Source of the DNA: Thermoflexus hugenholtzii
Lineage (GTDB): Bacteria; Chloroflexota; Anaerolineae; Thermoflexales; Thermoflexaceae
Direction: 5' to 3'
Assembly (NCBI RefSeq): GCF_018771565.1
Contig: NZ_CP076326.1
Span: 3,231,785-3,295,784, forward strand
Length of the DNA stretch: 64,000 nucleotides
Part shown: one piece after another, positions 7,771 to 19,013 of the stretch
Numbering within the stretch: position 1 is the first letter of the stretch
Layout of the letters: each line of letters begins with the position of its first letter
Translations under genes and position numbers: made by a program
The notes under the pieces: generated by a model
Database searches by the model: none
Seen by the model: only the letters and a program-made list of their open reading frames with translations
Told to the model about the DNA's origin: nothing

Positions 7771-8179
7771 GGAGACCGCGCAGCGCTGGCAGGCCCTTTG
7801 GGCGTCCCGGGGCCTGAGCCCCACGGAGGGTTTGCTCTTCTTCCTGGGGCTGGGAGCCGCGTATGCGGAGGGTCAGGCGGTCCTCTCCGGGGTGGCCGCC
7901 GGGACCCATTCCGCGGAGGAGGTGGAGCGCCTGATCCGGCGCCTGGTGGAGCTCGAAGGACGCCACGCGGTGGTGAGGTTCCGGCTCTTCCAGTGCGAGC
8001 AGGCCCTCCAGCGCTGGGAGCTCAGCCATGGGGCCATTGAGACCATGAGCACCGGGCTACAGGAGGTGGTCCGCCGCCTCCGGGAGGAGAACGCCCAGCT
8101 TCGCGAGGCCTTGCGCCGTCTGCAGGGGGACTCGGCGGCCGGGGCGATGGATCCCGGAGGCGGAGCGGGTGGAGCCTGA
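7742..8179 (+). CDS. Small RHH-like/coiled-coil protein A
   Basis: This 145-residue protein has no family I recognise. The N-terminus (WTIEVDEETAQRW...LSPTEG) looks like a beta-strand plus two helices, as in ribbon-helix-helix proteins. Residues ~60-130 form a coiled coil ending ENAQLREALRRL, then a Gly-rich tail. It overlaps the previous gene by 29 bases, so translation is probably coupled. It shares layout and scattered identities (VxRfRxF; NAxLRxxLR) with the sixth gene of the same operon, suggesting a paralogous pair. DNA binding is only an inference. Confidence 0.7.
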   Translation: MVRWTIEVDEETAQRWQALWASRGLSPTEGLLFFLGLGAAYAEGQAVLSGVAAGTHSAEEVERLIRRLVELEGRHAVVRFRLFQCEQALQRWELSHGAIETMSTGLQEVVRRLREENAQLREALRRLQGDSAAGAMDPGGGAGGA

Positions 8180-8200
8180 ACGTCCGGCGGGGGGCGCGAG

Positions 8201-8701
8201 ATGGAACGAATCACCCGGTTCTGTCCGGAGTGCTGGGCGGAGCTGCCCGCGGCGGAGCAGGCGGTTTGCCCGGCCTGTGGGGCTTCCCTGACGGAGGAGC
8301 GCGATTTCTTTGAGAAGCTGCTCCGTGCCCTCTGGCATCCGGAGCGGACCCGGGCGGCGACCGCGGCGGCCATCCTGGGGCAGCTGGGGGATCCGCGGGC
8401 GGTGCCGCCTTTGATTGAGGTGGCGCTCCACGCCCGGGATTTCGGCGTCCAGGAGGCTGCGGTGCGCAGCCTGGGGCGTCTGCGGGATCCGCGGGCGATC
8501 CCCGCCCTGGCGTTGCTGTTGCGGATGGAGAGCCCCCTCCCTGTGCGCCTGGCGGCGGTGGAGGCCCTGGCGGCCTTTGATGATCCTCGAGCCCGGGAAG
8601 CCCTGCGGGGCGCGCTGAACGACCCCTCCGGGGTAGTGCGGCAGGCGGCCCGGGAAGCGTGGAAAGCCGGTTCCCACCTGGTGAGCCAGGAGGAGGGATG
8701 A
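8201..8701 (+). CDS. Zinc-ribbon HEAT-repeat protein
   Basis: The protein has 166 residues. The N-terminus has a double-Cys zinc ribbon (FCPECWAEL ... VCPACGASL), and residues ~40-160 form about four HEAT-like helical repeats with the recurring phrase DPRAxPxLxxxL. Such proteins usually act as scaffolds or lyase-like PBS/HEAT adaptors; no enzyme motif is seen. It is the third gene of the fluoride operon, 21 bases after the previous stop and 1 base before the next start, so it is almost certainly co-expressed with the MFS transporter. Confidence 0.75.
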   Translation: MERITRFCPECWAELPAAEQAVCPACGASLTEERDFFEKLLRALWHPERTRAATAAAILGQLGDPRAVPPLIEVALHARDFGVQEAAVRSLGRLRDPRAIPALALLLRMESPLPVRLAAVEALAAFDDPRAREALRGALNDPSGVVRQAAREAWKAGSHLVSQEEG

Positions 8702-8702
8702 G

Positions 8703-9890
8703 ATGAGGACCATCGCGGCCTGGTTCTCCGCTCGTCCCGCGCTTCGCTTTGTGATCTGGATCGGAGTCCTCAGCCTCCTGGCAGATGTGACCTATGAGGG
8801 AGGACGGAGCATCGCGGGTTCCTATCTGGCCGTCCTGGGGGCCACCGGCACCGTGGTGGGCCTGATCGCTGGGATGGGGGAGCTGGCAGGGTATGGAAGC
8901 CGCCTGCTTTCCGGAGTTTTGAGCGATCGGCTTCAACGGCTGTGGCTGTTCATGTGGATAGGTTATTTCGTCAACCTTGTGGCGATCCCCTTGCTGGCTC
9001 TGGCCGGCCGTTGGGAGATCGCGGCAGCGCTTCTGATCTTAGAGCGGATCGGCAAAGGGATCCGCACCCCTGTTCGGGATGTGATGCTCTCTTACGCCTC
9101 CGGCGTTGTGGGACGTGGATGGGCTTTCGGCCTCCATGAGGCGCTGGATCAAATCGGAGCGGTTCTGGGGCCCGTGATCGTGGCAGCGATGCTCCTGCGA
9201 ACGTCGTCTTACCCATCTGCTTTCGGCATCCTGGCGATCCCTGCCGGAATGGCTCTCCTCGTCCTCCTTCGCGCGCATTTGGCTTATTCGCATCCTCAGC
9301 GGATGGAGCCGATAGGGCCCAGGAAGCCTTCGCAGGCCTTTTCGCGTGCTTTCTGGCTTTATCTGGCCGGAGTGGCCTTGCTGGCTGCAGGGTATGTGGA
9401 TTTCGCCCTCATCGCCTTCCACCTGGAGCGAGGCGCTCGGGTGGCTCGACCCTGGATCCCTATCGCTTACGCGCTGGCGATGGGTGTGGATGCGCTGGCG
9501 GCCCTCGTCCTGGGATGGGCCTATGAACGTCGGGGAGTACGGGTGCTGAGGGATGCGATAATGCTTTCGGCCATGGCGGCCCCTCTGATCTTTCTGGGAG
9601 ATCCGTTCCTGGTCATCGCCGGGGTGGTTTTGTGGGGGATCGGCACAGGCGCCCAGGAATCGATCCTGCGAGCGATCATCGCGGCGCAGATCCCCCGGAG
9701 CCGCCGGGGAACCGCTTATGGTCTCTTCTACCTGGTTTACGGAACGGCCTGGATGCTGGGAAGCGTTTTGCTGGGATGGCTCTACGACCGATCCGTTCCG
9801 GTCATGGCCGGTGTCTCCGCAGGGTTGCAAATCGGCGCCATCGGGGTGCTTGCCCTCGAGCAAACAGTTGAAGACTTCAATCTGAGATGA
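8703..9890 (+). CDS. MFS transporter in the fluoride operon (candidate fluoride exporter)
   Basis: This 395-residue, 12-TM major facilitator protein has SGVLSDRLQR between TM2 and TM3 and a conserved ERIGKGIRTPVRDVMLS segment near TM4. The latter recalls MFS members annotated in many thermophiles without known substrate. It begins immediately after the HEAT-repeat gene. Because the operon is preceded by a fluoride riboswitch and has no crcB or CLC-F gene, the MFS protein is the natural candidate to export fluoride or an associated ion; this is inference. Base composition looks slightly less GC-rich than its neighbours, which may mean a different origin. Confidence 0.85.
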   Translation: MRTIAAWFSARPALRFVIWIGVLSLLADVTYEGGRSIAGSYLAVLGATGTVVGLIAGMGELAGYGSRLLSGVLSDRLQRLWLFMWIGYFVNLVAIPLLALAGRWEIAAALLILERIGKGIRTPVRDVMLSYASGVVGRGWAFGLHEALDQIGAVLGPVIVAAMLLRTSSYPSAFGILAIPAGMALLVLLRAHLAYSHPQRMEPIGPRKPSQAFSRAFWLYLAGVALLAAGYVDFALIAFHLERGARVARPWIPIAYALAMGVDALAALVLGWAYERRGVRVLRDAIMLSAMAAPLIFLGDPFLVIAGVVLWGIGTGAQESILRAIIAAQIPRSRRGTAYGLFYLVYGTAWMLGSVLLGWLYDRSVPVMAGVSAGLQIGAIGVLALEQTVEDFNLR

Positions 9891-9943
9891 GAAAACGCCC
9901 TGGGCTTCAAAAGGAATCCTCTCCATCCGGAGGTGAGAAAGCG

Positions 9944-10474
9944 ATGAATCTGTGGAAGGATCTTCTGCCCGGACCGGATGTGCCCCATATGATCCATGTG
10001 GTGGTGGAGATCCCCAAGGGATCTCGGAATAAATATGAGTTCGACAAATCGACGGGCCTGCTCCGCCTCGATCGGGTTCTTTATTCCCCCATTCACTATC
10101 CGGGGGATTACGGCCTGATTCCTCGAACCCTTTATGAGGACGGAGATCCTCTGGATGTTCTGGTGATGGTCACGGAGCCGACGTTCCCGGGGTGCATCAT
10201 CGTGGCGCGGCCCATCGGATTGTTTCGGATGATGGATCGGGAGGTGCCGGATGATAAGATCCTGGCGGTCCCTGCCATGGACCCGCTGTTCCAGGATTAC
10301 CACGATATCTCGGACATCCCCCAGCATTTCCTCCGAGAGGTTGCGCATTTCTTCGCGGTCTACAAGGATCTGGAGGGCGGGCGGGTGCGGACGCTGGGGT
10401 GGGAGAACGCGGATCGGGCCAGGGAGCGGATCCTTCACGCCGTCCGGCTTTACGCGGCGCGCGAAGGGGGGTGA
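9944..10474 (+). CDS. ppa: Inorganic pyrophosphatase, family I
   Basis: The protein has 176 residues, the normal length of soluble family I pyrophosphatase. It catalyses pyrophosphate + water to two phosphates, pulling biosynthetic reactions forward. Diagnostic segments are EIPKGSRNKYEFDK, the signature-like DGDPLDVLVM and DREVPDDKILAVP, which contain the metal-binding acidic residues. Family I enzymes are Mg-dependent and classically inhibited by fluoride, so its place in a fluoride-switched operon makes sense. I chose the ATG at 9944 with GGAGG upstream over an in-frame ATG at 9887. The 53-base gap after the MFS gene shows no terminator. Confidence 0.95.
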   Translation: MNLWKDLLPGPDVPHMIHVVVEIPKGSRNKYEFDKSTGLLRLDRVLYSPIHYPGDYGLIPRTLYEDGDPLDVLVMVTEPTFPGCIIVARPIGLFRMMDREVPDDKILAVPAMDPLFQDYHDISDIPQHFLREVAHFFAVYKDLEGGRVRTLGWENADRARERILHAVRLYAAREGG

Positions 10475-10567
10475 AGGACCCCAACCGGTGGAGGCCGCGG
10501 CGGGATGATCGCCGGAGGATTCGCTTCCGGGGCCCGGAACTGAGCCCATTGAGGAGGGAAGGCAGGG

Positions 10568-13054
<2,487 letters not shown>

Positions 13055-13090
13055 CGGAGCCGCTCCACGGCTTGAGGATTTACCGCTCTG

Positions 13091-13119
13091 AGCATACCAT
13101 GGCCTCCCCAGGCCGTCAA
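13091..13119 (-). promoter_or_regulatory. Promoter of the roadblock gene
   Basis: On the minus strand TTGACG (13114-13119) and TATGCT (13091-13096) are spaced by exactly 17 bases, and the -10 is preceded by TGG as an extended -10. It lies about 37 bases before the start codon and at the edge of the hairpin repeat array. Confidence 0.7.
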
Positions 13120-13136
13120 CGCCCGGGATGGAGCGC

Positions 13137-13622
13137 GCCGAATGGGTTCGACCTGAGAGGCCTTCGGCCGATGGTCGGCCTGGGCGCCGAATGAATTCGG
13201 CCTCGAGAGGCCTCCGGCTAACGGTCGGCCTGCGCCGACCGAAAGGATGTCCTGCGTCAGCGGAGGCCGACGCTTGGCGCGGGGTGTGCCGAATGAATTC
13301 GGCCTCAAGGGGCCTCCGGCCAACGGTCGGCCTGCGCCGACCGAAAGGAGGCCCTGCGTCGGCGGAGGCCGACGCCTGGCGCAAAGCGCCTCTGAAGGCC
13401 GATTTCAATCGGCGTGAAAGCCTTCGGCCGGCGGTCGGCCTGTGCCGACCGGGAGGTTGTCCTTTGCGTCGGCGGAGGCCGGCGCCTGGCGCGGAGCGCC
13501 GAATGAATTCGGCCTCAAGGGGCCTCCGGCCAACGGTCGGCCTGCGCCGACCGAAAGGAGGTCCTGCGTCGGCGGAGGCCGGCGCCTGGCGCGGAGCGCC
13601 TTGAGGGGCCGATTTCAATCGG
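13137..13622. repeat. Tandem hairpin-rich repeat array (~100-110 bp units)
   Basis: Units begin at 13137 (partial), 13186, 13288, 13398, 13498 and 13608 (partial), giving spacings of 49, 102, 110, 100 and 110. Each full unit has a start hairpin (GCCGAATGAATTCGGC or GCCGATTTCAATCGGC), GGCCTCCGGCC, then GGTCGGCCTGCGCCGACC, then GCGTCGGCGGAGGCCGACGC. The array fills the space between the divergent roadblock and lipid-kinase genes. Copies are close but not identical and there are no unique spacers. Open frames through it are by-products of the repeat period. Function unknown. Confidence 0.85.
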
Positions 13623-13652
13623 TGAGCCAAATCATCATCGGAGCGAGGGGCA

Positions 13653-14570
13653 GTGGAGGAGCGCTGGTGGGTGATCGTGAACCCGGTGGCTGGCAACGGC
13701 CGCACCGGGCGCCGGTGGGGCGGGCTGGAGGCCCGCCTGCGCGTGGAGGGGATCCGGATGGAGGTCGTCTTCACCCAGGAGCCGGGCCACGCCACGGTCC
13801 TGGCTCGTCAGGGGATCGAAGCCGGGTTCACCACCGTGGTGGGGGTGGGCGGCGATGGAACCCTCCACGAGATCCTCAACGGCCTCCCGTTGGAGGATCC
13901 CGAGCGGATGCAGCGGATCCGCCTGGGCATGCTCCCCTTGGGCACCGGCTCCGACTTCGTCCGCACCTTCGGGCTGCCCCGGGACCCGGTGGCGGCGGCC
14001 CTCCGGTTGCGGGAGGGGCGGGTGCACTGGGTGGACGTGGGGCAGGTGACCTGCCGGCGGGCCGGGGAGACCGTCACCCGTTATTTCGTCAACGCCGCCG
14101 GCCTGGGCTTCGATGGGGAGGTGGCCGATCGCACCAACCGGGGGATCAAGGCTTTCGGCGCCACCGGCACCTATCTGGTCTATCTCTTCCTCACGCTCCT
14201 CCTGTATCAGAACAAAACCGTCCGCCTCCGTCTGGACGGAGAGGAGCGCGCCGGACGGATGAACTCGGTGCTGGTCTGCAACGGTCGTTACTTCGGGGGC
14301 GGGATGTTCATCGCCCCTCAGGCCGCTGTCGACGATGGCTGGTTCGACGTCATCGTGCTGGGAGATCTCGGGAAGGGGGAGATCGTCTGGAACCTCCCCC
14401 GGGTGTATCGGGGAACCCATCTGACGCATCCGAAGATCACCTGGCGGCGCGCCCGGGAGGTCCATGTGGAAGCCCAGGAGCGGATGTTCCTGCAGGCGGA
14501 GGGGGAGCTCATCGGGGAGGCTCCCGCGGCCTTCCGCCTCCTCCCCCGGGCCTTGCCCTTCCTGGCCTGA
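13653..14570 (+). CDS. Diacylglycerol/lipid kinase family protein (DagK/YegS type)
   Basis: This 305-residue protein has the diacylglycerol kinase catalytic fold. VNPVAGNGRTG near the N-terminus, GVGGDGTLHEILNGL (the nucleotide-binding GGDGT) and LPLGTGSDFVRTFG follow in the usual order. A C-terminal beta-sandwich contains NAAGLGFDGEV and ERMFLQAEGELIGE. These enzymes phosphorylate lipid alcohols at the inner membrane; the exact substrate is unknown. The start is GTG with GAGGGGC upstream. The next gene follows after 50 bases. Confidence 0.9.
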   Translation: MEERWWVIVNPVAGNGRTGRRWGGLEARLRVEGIRMEVVFTQEPGHATVLARQGIEAGFTTVVGVGGDGTLHEILNGLPLEDPERMQRIRLGMLPLGTGSDFVRTFGLPRDPVAAALRLREGRVHWVDVGQVTCRRAGETVTRYFVNAAGLGFDGEVADRTNRGIKAFGATGTYLVYLFLTLLLYQNKTVRLRLDGEERAGRMNSVLVCNGRYFGGGMFIAPQAAVDDGWFDVIVLGDLGKGEIVWNLPRVYRGTHLTHPKITWRRAREVHVEAQERMFLQAEGELIGEAPAAFRLLPRALPFLA

Positions 14571-14620
14571 GGGCAACGTCCGCCTCCGCGCCTTGCATCC
14601 TGTGGAGGAGCCGAGCCGGT

Positions 14621-15754
14621 ATGCTGACCATCCAGGAATGCCGGACAACGGCGGAGCGCCGGGCTTTCGTGACTTTCCCCTGGCGGGTTTACCGGAACGA
14701 TCCTCACTGGGTGCCTCCGCTGATCAGCGAGCGGATGGCCTTCTTCGACCCGCAGCGGAACCCCTTCTATCAGCACGCGGAGGTGGCCCTTTTCATGGCC
14801 CGGCGGGATGGAGAGCCGGTGGGCACCATCGCCGCCCTTATCAACCACCAGCACAACGCTTTCCACAACGAGCAGGTGGGGTTCTTCGGGGCCTTCGAGG
14901 TGCTGCCGGACAGGGAGGCTGCCCATGCGTTGCTGGCCACCGCCCGGGACTGGGTCCGGGAGCGGGGGATGACGGCCCTGCGGGGCCCGGCCACCTTCAG
15001 CACCAACGAGGAGTGCGGCCTCCTCATCGAGGGCTTCGACGATCCCCCGCGCATCCTGATGGCTTACAACCCTCCCTATTATCGGGACTTCATCGAGCGC
15101 TTCGGCTTTCAGAAGGCGATGGACCTCTATGCCTATGAGCTCACGGTGGAGGTCTTCAACTGGCCGGAGAAGCTGGTCCGGGTGGTGGAGAAGCTGAAGA
15201 GCCGGGCGAAGTTCCGGGTTCGCCCGGGGAACATCCGGCGCTTCCGGGAGGAGCTGGATCGCATCAAGAAAGTCTACAACTCCGCCTGGGAGCGGAACTG
15301 GGGTTTCGTGCCGCTGACGGACGCGGAGATCGAGCACATGGCGGCCCAGCTGATCCGCTTCGTGGACCCGGATTTGGTGTTCATCGCCGAGGTCGATGAC
15401 GAGCCCATCGGCTTCTCCTTGACCCTGCCGGATCTGAACCAGGCCCTGCGCAAAGCCTACCCGCGGCCCGGGGTGCCGGAGTGGTGGACGTTGATTAAGC
15501 TTCTTTACTACTGGAAAGTGCGCCGGGTGGTGGACACCATCCGCGTGCTGGCCATGGGGGTGGTGGAGAGCTGGCGCGCCCAGGGGGTGAGCGCCCTGTT
15601 TTACTACGAGACAGCGAAGGCGGCTCTGCCCAAGGGCTACCGGCGCGCGGAGATGTCCTGGATCCTGGAGAACAACCTGATGATGAACCGGGACATCCGG
15701 ACGATGGGCGGGCGGCTGTATAAGATCTACCGCATGTATGAGCTGCCGCTGTGA
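14621..15754 (+). CDS. GNAT-superfamily N-acetyltransferase-like protein
   Basis: This 377-residue protein is common in Chloroflexota and usually annotated as a hypothetical or GNAT-like protein. The N-terminal third holds FPWRVYRNDPHWVPPL and a GNAT-like core (VGTIAALINHQHN, GFFGAFEVLPD). A second GNAT-like half contains LVFIAEVDDEPIGFSLTLPD. The double-GNAT layout without an obvious acyl-acceptor motif leaves the substrate unknown. It is followed by an MFS gene overlapping at TGATG, so the two are translated together. Confidence 0.7.
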   Translation: MLTIQECRTTAERRAFVTFPWRVYRNDPHWVPPLISERMAFFDPQRNPFYQHAEVALFMARRDGEPVGTIAALINHQHNAFHNEQVGFFGAFEVLPDREAAHALLATARDWVRERGMTALRGPATFSTNEECGLLIEGFDDPPRILMAYNPPYYRDFIERFGFQKAMDLYAYELTVEVFNWPEKLVRVVEKLKSRAKFRVRPGNIRRFREELDRIKKVYNSAWERNWGFVPLTDAEIEHMAAQLIRFVDPDLVFIAEVDDEPIGFSLTLPDLNQALRKAYPRPGVPEWWTLIKLLYYWKVRRVVDTIRVLAMGVVESWRAQGVSALFYYETAKAALPKGYRRAEMSWILENNLMMNRDIRTMGGRLYKIYRMYELPL

Positions 15755-17004
15755 TGTCGGCCCGGACGCTCTGGCGGAAGGGGCGGGCGCTCTGGCCCTT
15801 CGGGGGGTCGTTCACTCTGCTCTGGCTGGGCCAGTTCCTCTCGCAGGTGGGCGATCAGTTCCTGTTTATCGCCGGCCTGAGCCTCCTGAACCGCCTGACG
15901 GACTCCCGGGCGGCCTTCGGGGGGCTGGCCCTGGCCATCACCGTCCCTCAGATCCTCTTCGGGCTGTGGGGCGGGGTCTTCGTGGATCGATGGCCCCGCC
16001 GCTTCGTGCTGATCGGCTCGGACATCGCCCGCGCCCTGATCGTCCTGGGCGCGCTGACGGTGCAGACGAACGCCGATCTGTGGCGGATGTATCCGCTGGC
16101 CTCGGCCCTGGCCATCGCCGGGCTTTTCTTCTACCCCGCCCGCAACGCCGTGCTCCCCGCCCTGGTCCCGTCGGCCCACCTGCTTCAGGCCAACGCGGTG
16201 CTCCAGGCCAGCTACATCCTGGCCCTGATCGTGGGAGGGATCTCAGCCGGCTTCTTCGTGGATCGCTTCGGCCCCTACGCAGCCTTCGTTCTGGACAGCC
16301 TCACCTTCCTGATCTCCGCCCTCAGCCTGGCCTTTATCCGCCTGCCGCCGGCCGTCAATCGCCCCCAGCCTGCCCTGCAGAACTCCCCCGGCCGGGATCT
16401 GTTAGAGGGCCTTCGCTTCGTCTGGGAGCAACGGGCGCTCCGCCGGGTGACGGCCATCACTCCCTTCGCCACCGTGGGGATCGGGACGGTCCAGGTCCTC
16501 GGCCTGGCCTTCCTGGCGGAGGTCCTGAACGTGCGAGCGGGAGGCTTCGGGTGGACGATGGCGATGATGGGCGTGGGCCTGGCGCTGGGATTGGGCGGGA
16601 TGCCGCTGCTGGGCCGCTGGCTTCCCCCGCACCGGGCAGTGGGGTTGGCCCTGGCGGCCGCCGGCCTGGCCACCGTGCTCTTCAGTCAGGCCCAGACCTT
16701 CGCCTTCGTCCTGATCGCTGCCCTGGCGATGGGGTTGTGCGTGGTGATCGCCCGGGCCGGGCTGGCCACCCTGATGCAACAGTTGACCCCGGATAGCCTG
16801 CGCGGGCGGGTGGACAGCCTGATCAACCTCTCGGTCAACGGGGCCCTGGCCCTGGCCCAGGGGAGCGCCGGGCTCTTCGGGCAGTTGTGGGGGCCTCGCC
16901 CGGTGCTCCTGGGGGCCGGCCTCCTGATGGTGGCGGTGGGCGGCCTGGCCACCCTCGGCATGCGCGGGCTGGTCCGGGAGCCGGAGCTCTATACCCGGCC
17001 CTGA
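15754..17004 (+). CDS. MFS transporter, DHA3-like
   Basis: This 416-residue, 12-TM major facilitator protein contains WGGVFVDRWPRRFVLIG as the motif-A region after TM2, and AALAMGLCVVIARAG with the helix-10/11 motif LTPDSLRGRVDSLIN typical of the DHA3 group. Substrate unknown. The ATG overlaps the preceding stop as TGATG; a GTG three bases earlier is an alternative. It appears to be the last gene of the lipid kinase-acetyltransferase-MFS operon. Confidence 0.85.
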   Translation: MSARTLWRKGRALWPFGGSFTLLWLGQFLSQVGDQFLFIAGLSLLNRLTDSRAAFGGLALAITVPQILFGLWGGVFVDRWPRRFVLIGSDIARALIVLGALTVQTNADLWRMYPLASALAIAGLFFYPARNAVLPALVPSAHLLQANAVLQASYILALIVGGISAGFFVDRFGPYAAFVLDSLTFLISALSLAFIRLPPAVNRPQPALQNSPGRDLLEGLRFVWEQRALRRVTAITPFATVGIGTVQVLGLAFLAEVLNVRAGGFGWTMAMMGVGLALGLGGMPLLGRWLPPHRAVGLALAAAGLATVLFSQAQTFAFVLIAALAMGLCVVIARAGLATLMQQLTPDSLRGRVDSLINLSVNGALALAQGSAGLFGQLWGPRPVLLGAGLLMVAVGGLATLGMRGLVREPELYTRP

Positions 17005-17053
17005 CCCCGAGCCTCACCGCTCCTCCGGCCTGAAGCGACGGATCGCGCTGCAC

Positions 17054-17059
17054 TATAAT
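17054..17059 (+). promoter_or_regulatory. -10 box for gatC-gatA
   Basis: A perfect TATAAT lies about 66 bases before the gatC start in the only non-coding gap after the MFS gene. The -35 region 17-18 bases upstream reads CTGAAG, a weak match to TTGACA. Confidence 0.55.
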
Positions 17060-17124
17060 TCAGTGAAGGCAGCTGGCTGATCCGGAATCAGGCCCTTGAT
17101 CTGCGATGGGCGCTGGAGGCAATC

Positions 17125-17418
17125 ATGCCGATCTCCCGGGAGGAAGTGGAGCACATCGCCGAGCTGGCCAAGCTGGCCCTGACGGAAGAAGAAAAGACCC
17201 TCTACGCGGAACAGCTCTCCGCCATCCTGGAGTATTTCCGCCAGCTGCAGGAGGTGGACACCTCGGGGATCCCGCCGACGGCCACCGTCCTGCCGATCCG
17301 CAATGTCTTCCGGCCCGATGAGCCGGGGGAGCCGATGCCCCGGGAGGAGCTGCTTCGGAACGCCCCCGCCCAGGCGGACGGATGTTTTCAGGTGCAGCCG
17401 ATCCTGGAGTTCGACTGA
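17125..17418 (+). CDS. gatC: Asp-tRNA(Asn)/Glu-tRNA(Gln) amidotransferase subunit C
   Basis: This 97-residue protein is the small GatC chaperone subunit of the GatCAB complex, which converts mischarged Glu-tRNA(Gln) and/or Asp-tRNA(Asn) to the amide forms. The family pattern is plain: [20 protein letters not shown], then a helix with [19 protein letters not shown], and [19 protein letters not shown] at the end. It is followed by gatA after 11 bases; gatB is not in the window. Confidence 0.95.
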   Translation: MPISREEVEHIAELAKLALTEEEKTLYAEQLSAILEYFRQLQEVDTSGIPPTATVLPIRNVFRPDEPGEPMPREELLRNAPAQADGCFQVQPILEFD

Positions 17419-17429
17419 GGAGGCAGGCC

Positions 17430-18932
17430 GTGGCCCCCTGGCGGTGGACGATTCACGAGACCCTGGAGCATCTGCGGCGCGGCGAGATCTCCGCGGTGGA
17501 GGTCACCCGGGCGTATCTCGATCGCATCGAGGCCCTCGATCCCCTCCTGCACGCCTACCTCACGGTGACGCCGGAGGAAGCCCTTGCCCAGGCCCGGGAG
17601 GCGGACGCCCGCTGGGCGGCCTGGCGGCGGGATCCTTCGACGCCGCTCCCGCTGCTCAACGGGATCCCCCTGGCCATCAAGGACGTGATCTGCGTGCGAG
17701 GGGTGCGCTGCACCTGCGGCTCCCGAATCCTGGAGAACTTCATCCCACCCTATGAGGCCACCGCGGTGGCCCGGCTGCGGGAGGCCGGGGCGGTCTTCCT
17801 GGGGAAGACCAACACCGATGAGTTCGCCATGGGCTCCTCCACGGAGAACTCCGCCTTCGGGCCCACCCGCAACCCCTGGAACCCCGAGCGGGTGCCCGGG
17901 GGATCCTCCGGGGGCAGTGCGGCGGCGGTGGCGGCCGACCTCTGCGCCGGGGCCCTGGGCACCGACACCGGCGGCTCCGTCCGCCAGCCGGCCGCGCTAT
18001 GCGGCGTGGTGGGCCTCAAGCCCACCTACGGCCGGGTCTCCCGCTACGGCCTGGTGGCCTATGGCTCCTCCCTGGATCAAATCGGGCCCATCACCAAGGA
18101 CGTGCGGGATGCGGCGCTGTTGTTGCAGATCATCGCGGGGCCGGACCCGCGGGACGCCACCTCATGGCCGGCGCCCGTCCCGGATTACACCCAGGCCCTG
18201 ATCCCGGATCTTCGGGGGATGCGGATCGGGGTTCCCCCGGAGTATTTCATCCCCGGGATGCAGCCGGAGGTGGAGCGGGCCGTCCGGGAGGCCATTGAGG
18301 TCCTGGCCGAGCTGGGAGCGGAGGTGATCGAGGTCTCCCTGCCCCATACCCGCTACGCCCTGCCGACTTACTATATGATCGCCCCGGCGGAGGCCTCGGC
18401 GAACCTGGCCCGCTACGACGGCGTCAAATACGGCCTGCGGATCCAGGGGGAGACCATCTGGGACACTTACCGCCTCACCCGGGGGATCGGGTTCGGGCCC
18501 GAGGTCAAGCGGCGCATCATGCTGGGGACCTATGCGCTGTCCGCCGGTTATTACGATGCCTACTACCTGAAGGCCCAGAAGGTGCGCACGCTGATCCGGC
18601 AGGATTTCGAACGGGCCTTCGAGCGGGTGGACGTGATCGTCTGCCCCACCTCGCCCACGACGGCCTTCCGGCTGGGCGAGCGCACCGCCGACCCGTTGCA
18701 GATGTATCTCGCGGATATCTTCACCATCACCGCGAACCTGGCCGGCATCTGCGGCATCAGCGTCCCGTGCGGTTTCGATGGGGAAGGCCTGCCCATCGGG
18801 TTGCAGATCCTGGGACCTGCCCTGGGGGAGGAGAAGATCCTGCGCGTCGCCTACGCCTATGAGCAGGCCACCCCGTGGCATCATCAACGCCCACCGATGG
18901 ATGCGGCGCTTCAAGGACGAACGGGGGCCTGA
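17430..18932 (+). CDS. gatA: Asp-tRNA(Asn)/Glu-tRNA(Gln) amidotransferase subunit A
   Basis: The 500-residue amidase-signature enzyme releases ammonia from glutamine for tRNA transamidation. The catalytic Lys lies in [11 protein letters not shown]. The Gly/Ser-rich signature with the cis-Ser and nucleophile Ser is in [14 protein letters not shown] and [34 protein letters not shown] is typical of GatA rather than other amidases. Start is GTG with GAGGAGG upstream, coupled to gatC. Length matches the family. Confidence 0.96.
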   Translation: MAPWRWTIHETLEHLRRGEISAVEVTRAYLDRIEALDPLLHAYLTVTPEEALAQAREADARWAAWRRDPSTPLPLLNGIPLAIKDVICVRGVRCTCGSRILENFIPPYEATAVARLREAGAVFLGKTNTDEFAMGSSTENSAFGPTRNPWNPERVPGGSSGGSAAAVAADLCAGALGTDTGGSVRQPAALCGVVGLKPTYGRVSRYGLVAYGSSLDQIGPITKDVRDAALLLQIIAGPDPRDATSWPAPVPDYTQALIPDLRGMRIGVPPEYFIPGMQPEVERAVREAIEVLAELGAEVIEVSLPHTRYALPTYYMIAPAEASANLARYDGVKYGLRIQGETIWDTYRLTRGIGFGPEVKRRIMLGTYALSAGYYDAYYLKAQKVRTLIRQDFERAFERVDVIVCPTSPTTAFRLGERTADPLQMYLADIFTITANLAGICGISVPCGFDGEGLPIGLQILGPALGEEKILRVAYAYEQATPWHHQRPPMDAALQGRTGA

Positions 18933-19013
18933 CGCCCTCCGGCACGGAGCGGACGCCGCCTTGTTCGGAAGAGAGGGATCCGCCTGCAGGCCGATCCCGG
19001 ACTCGGATCGCCG

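Noticed and set aside
13137-13622. CRISPR array
   Set aside because: Units are similar along their whole length; there are no short constant repeats alternating with unique spacers, and no cas genes.
13128-13795. Long open frames on both strands through the repeat array, including one extending the roadblock gene to 371 residues
   Set aside because: The frames follow the repeat period and give low-complexity Arg/Pro/Gly peptides; the roadblock gene has a good promoter and start at 13054.
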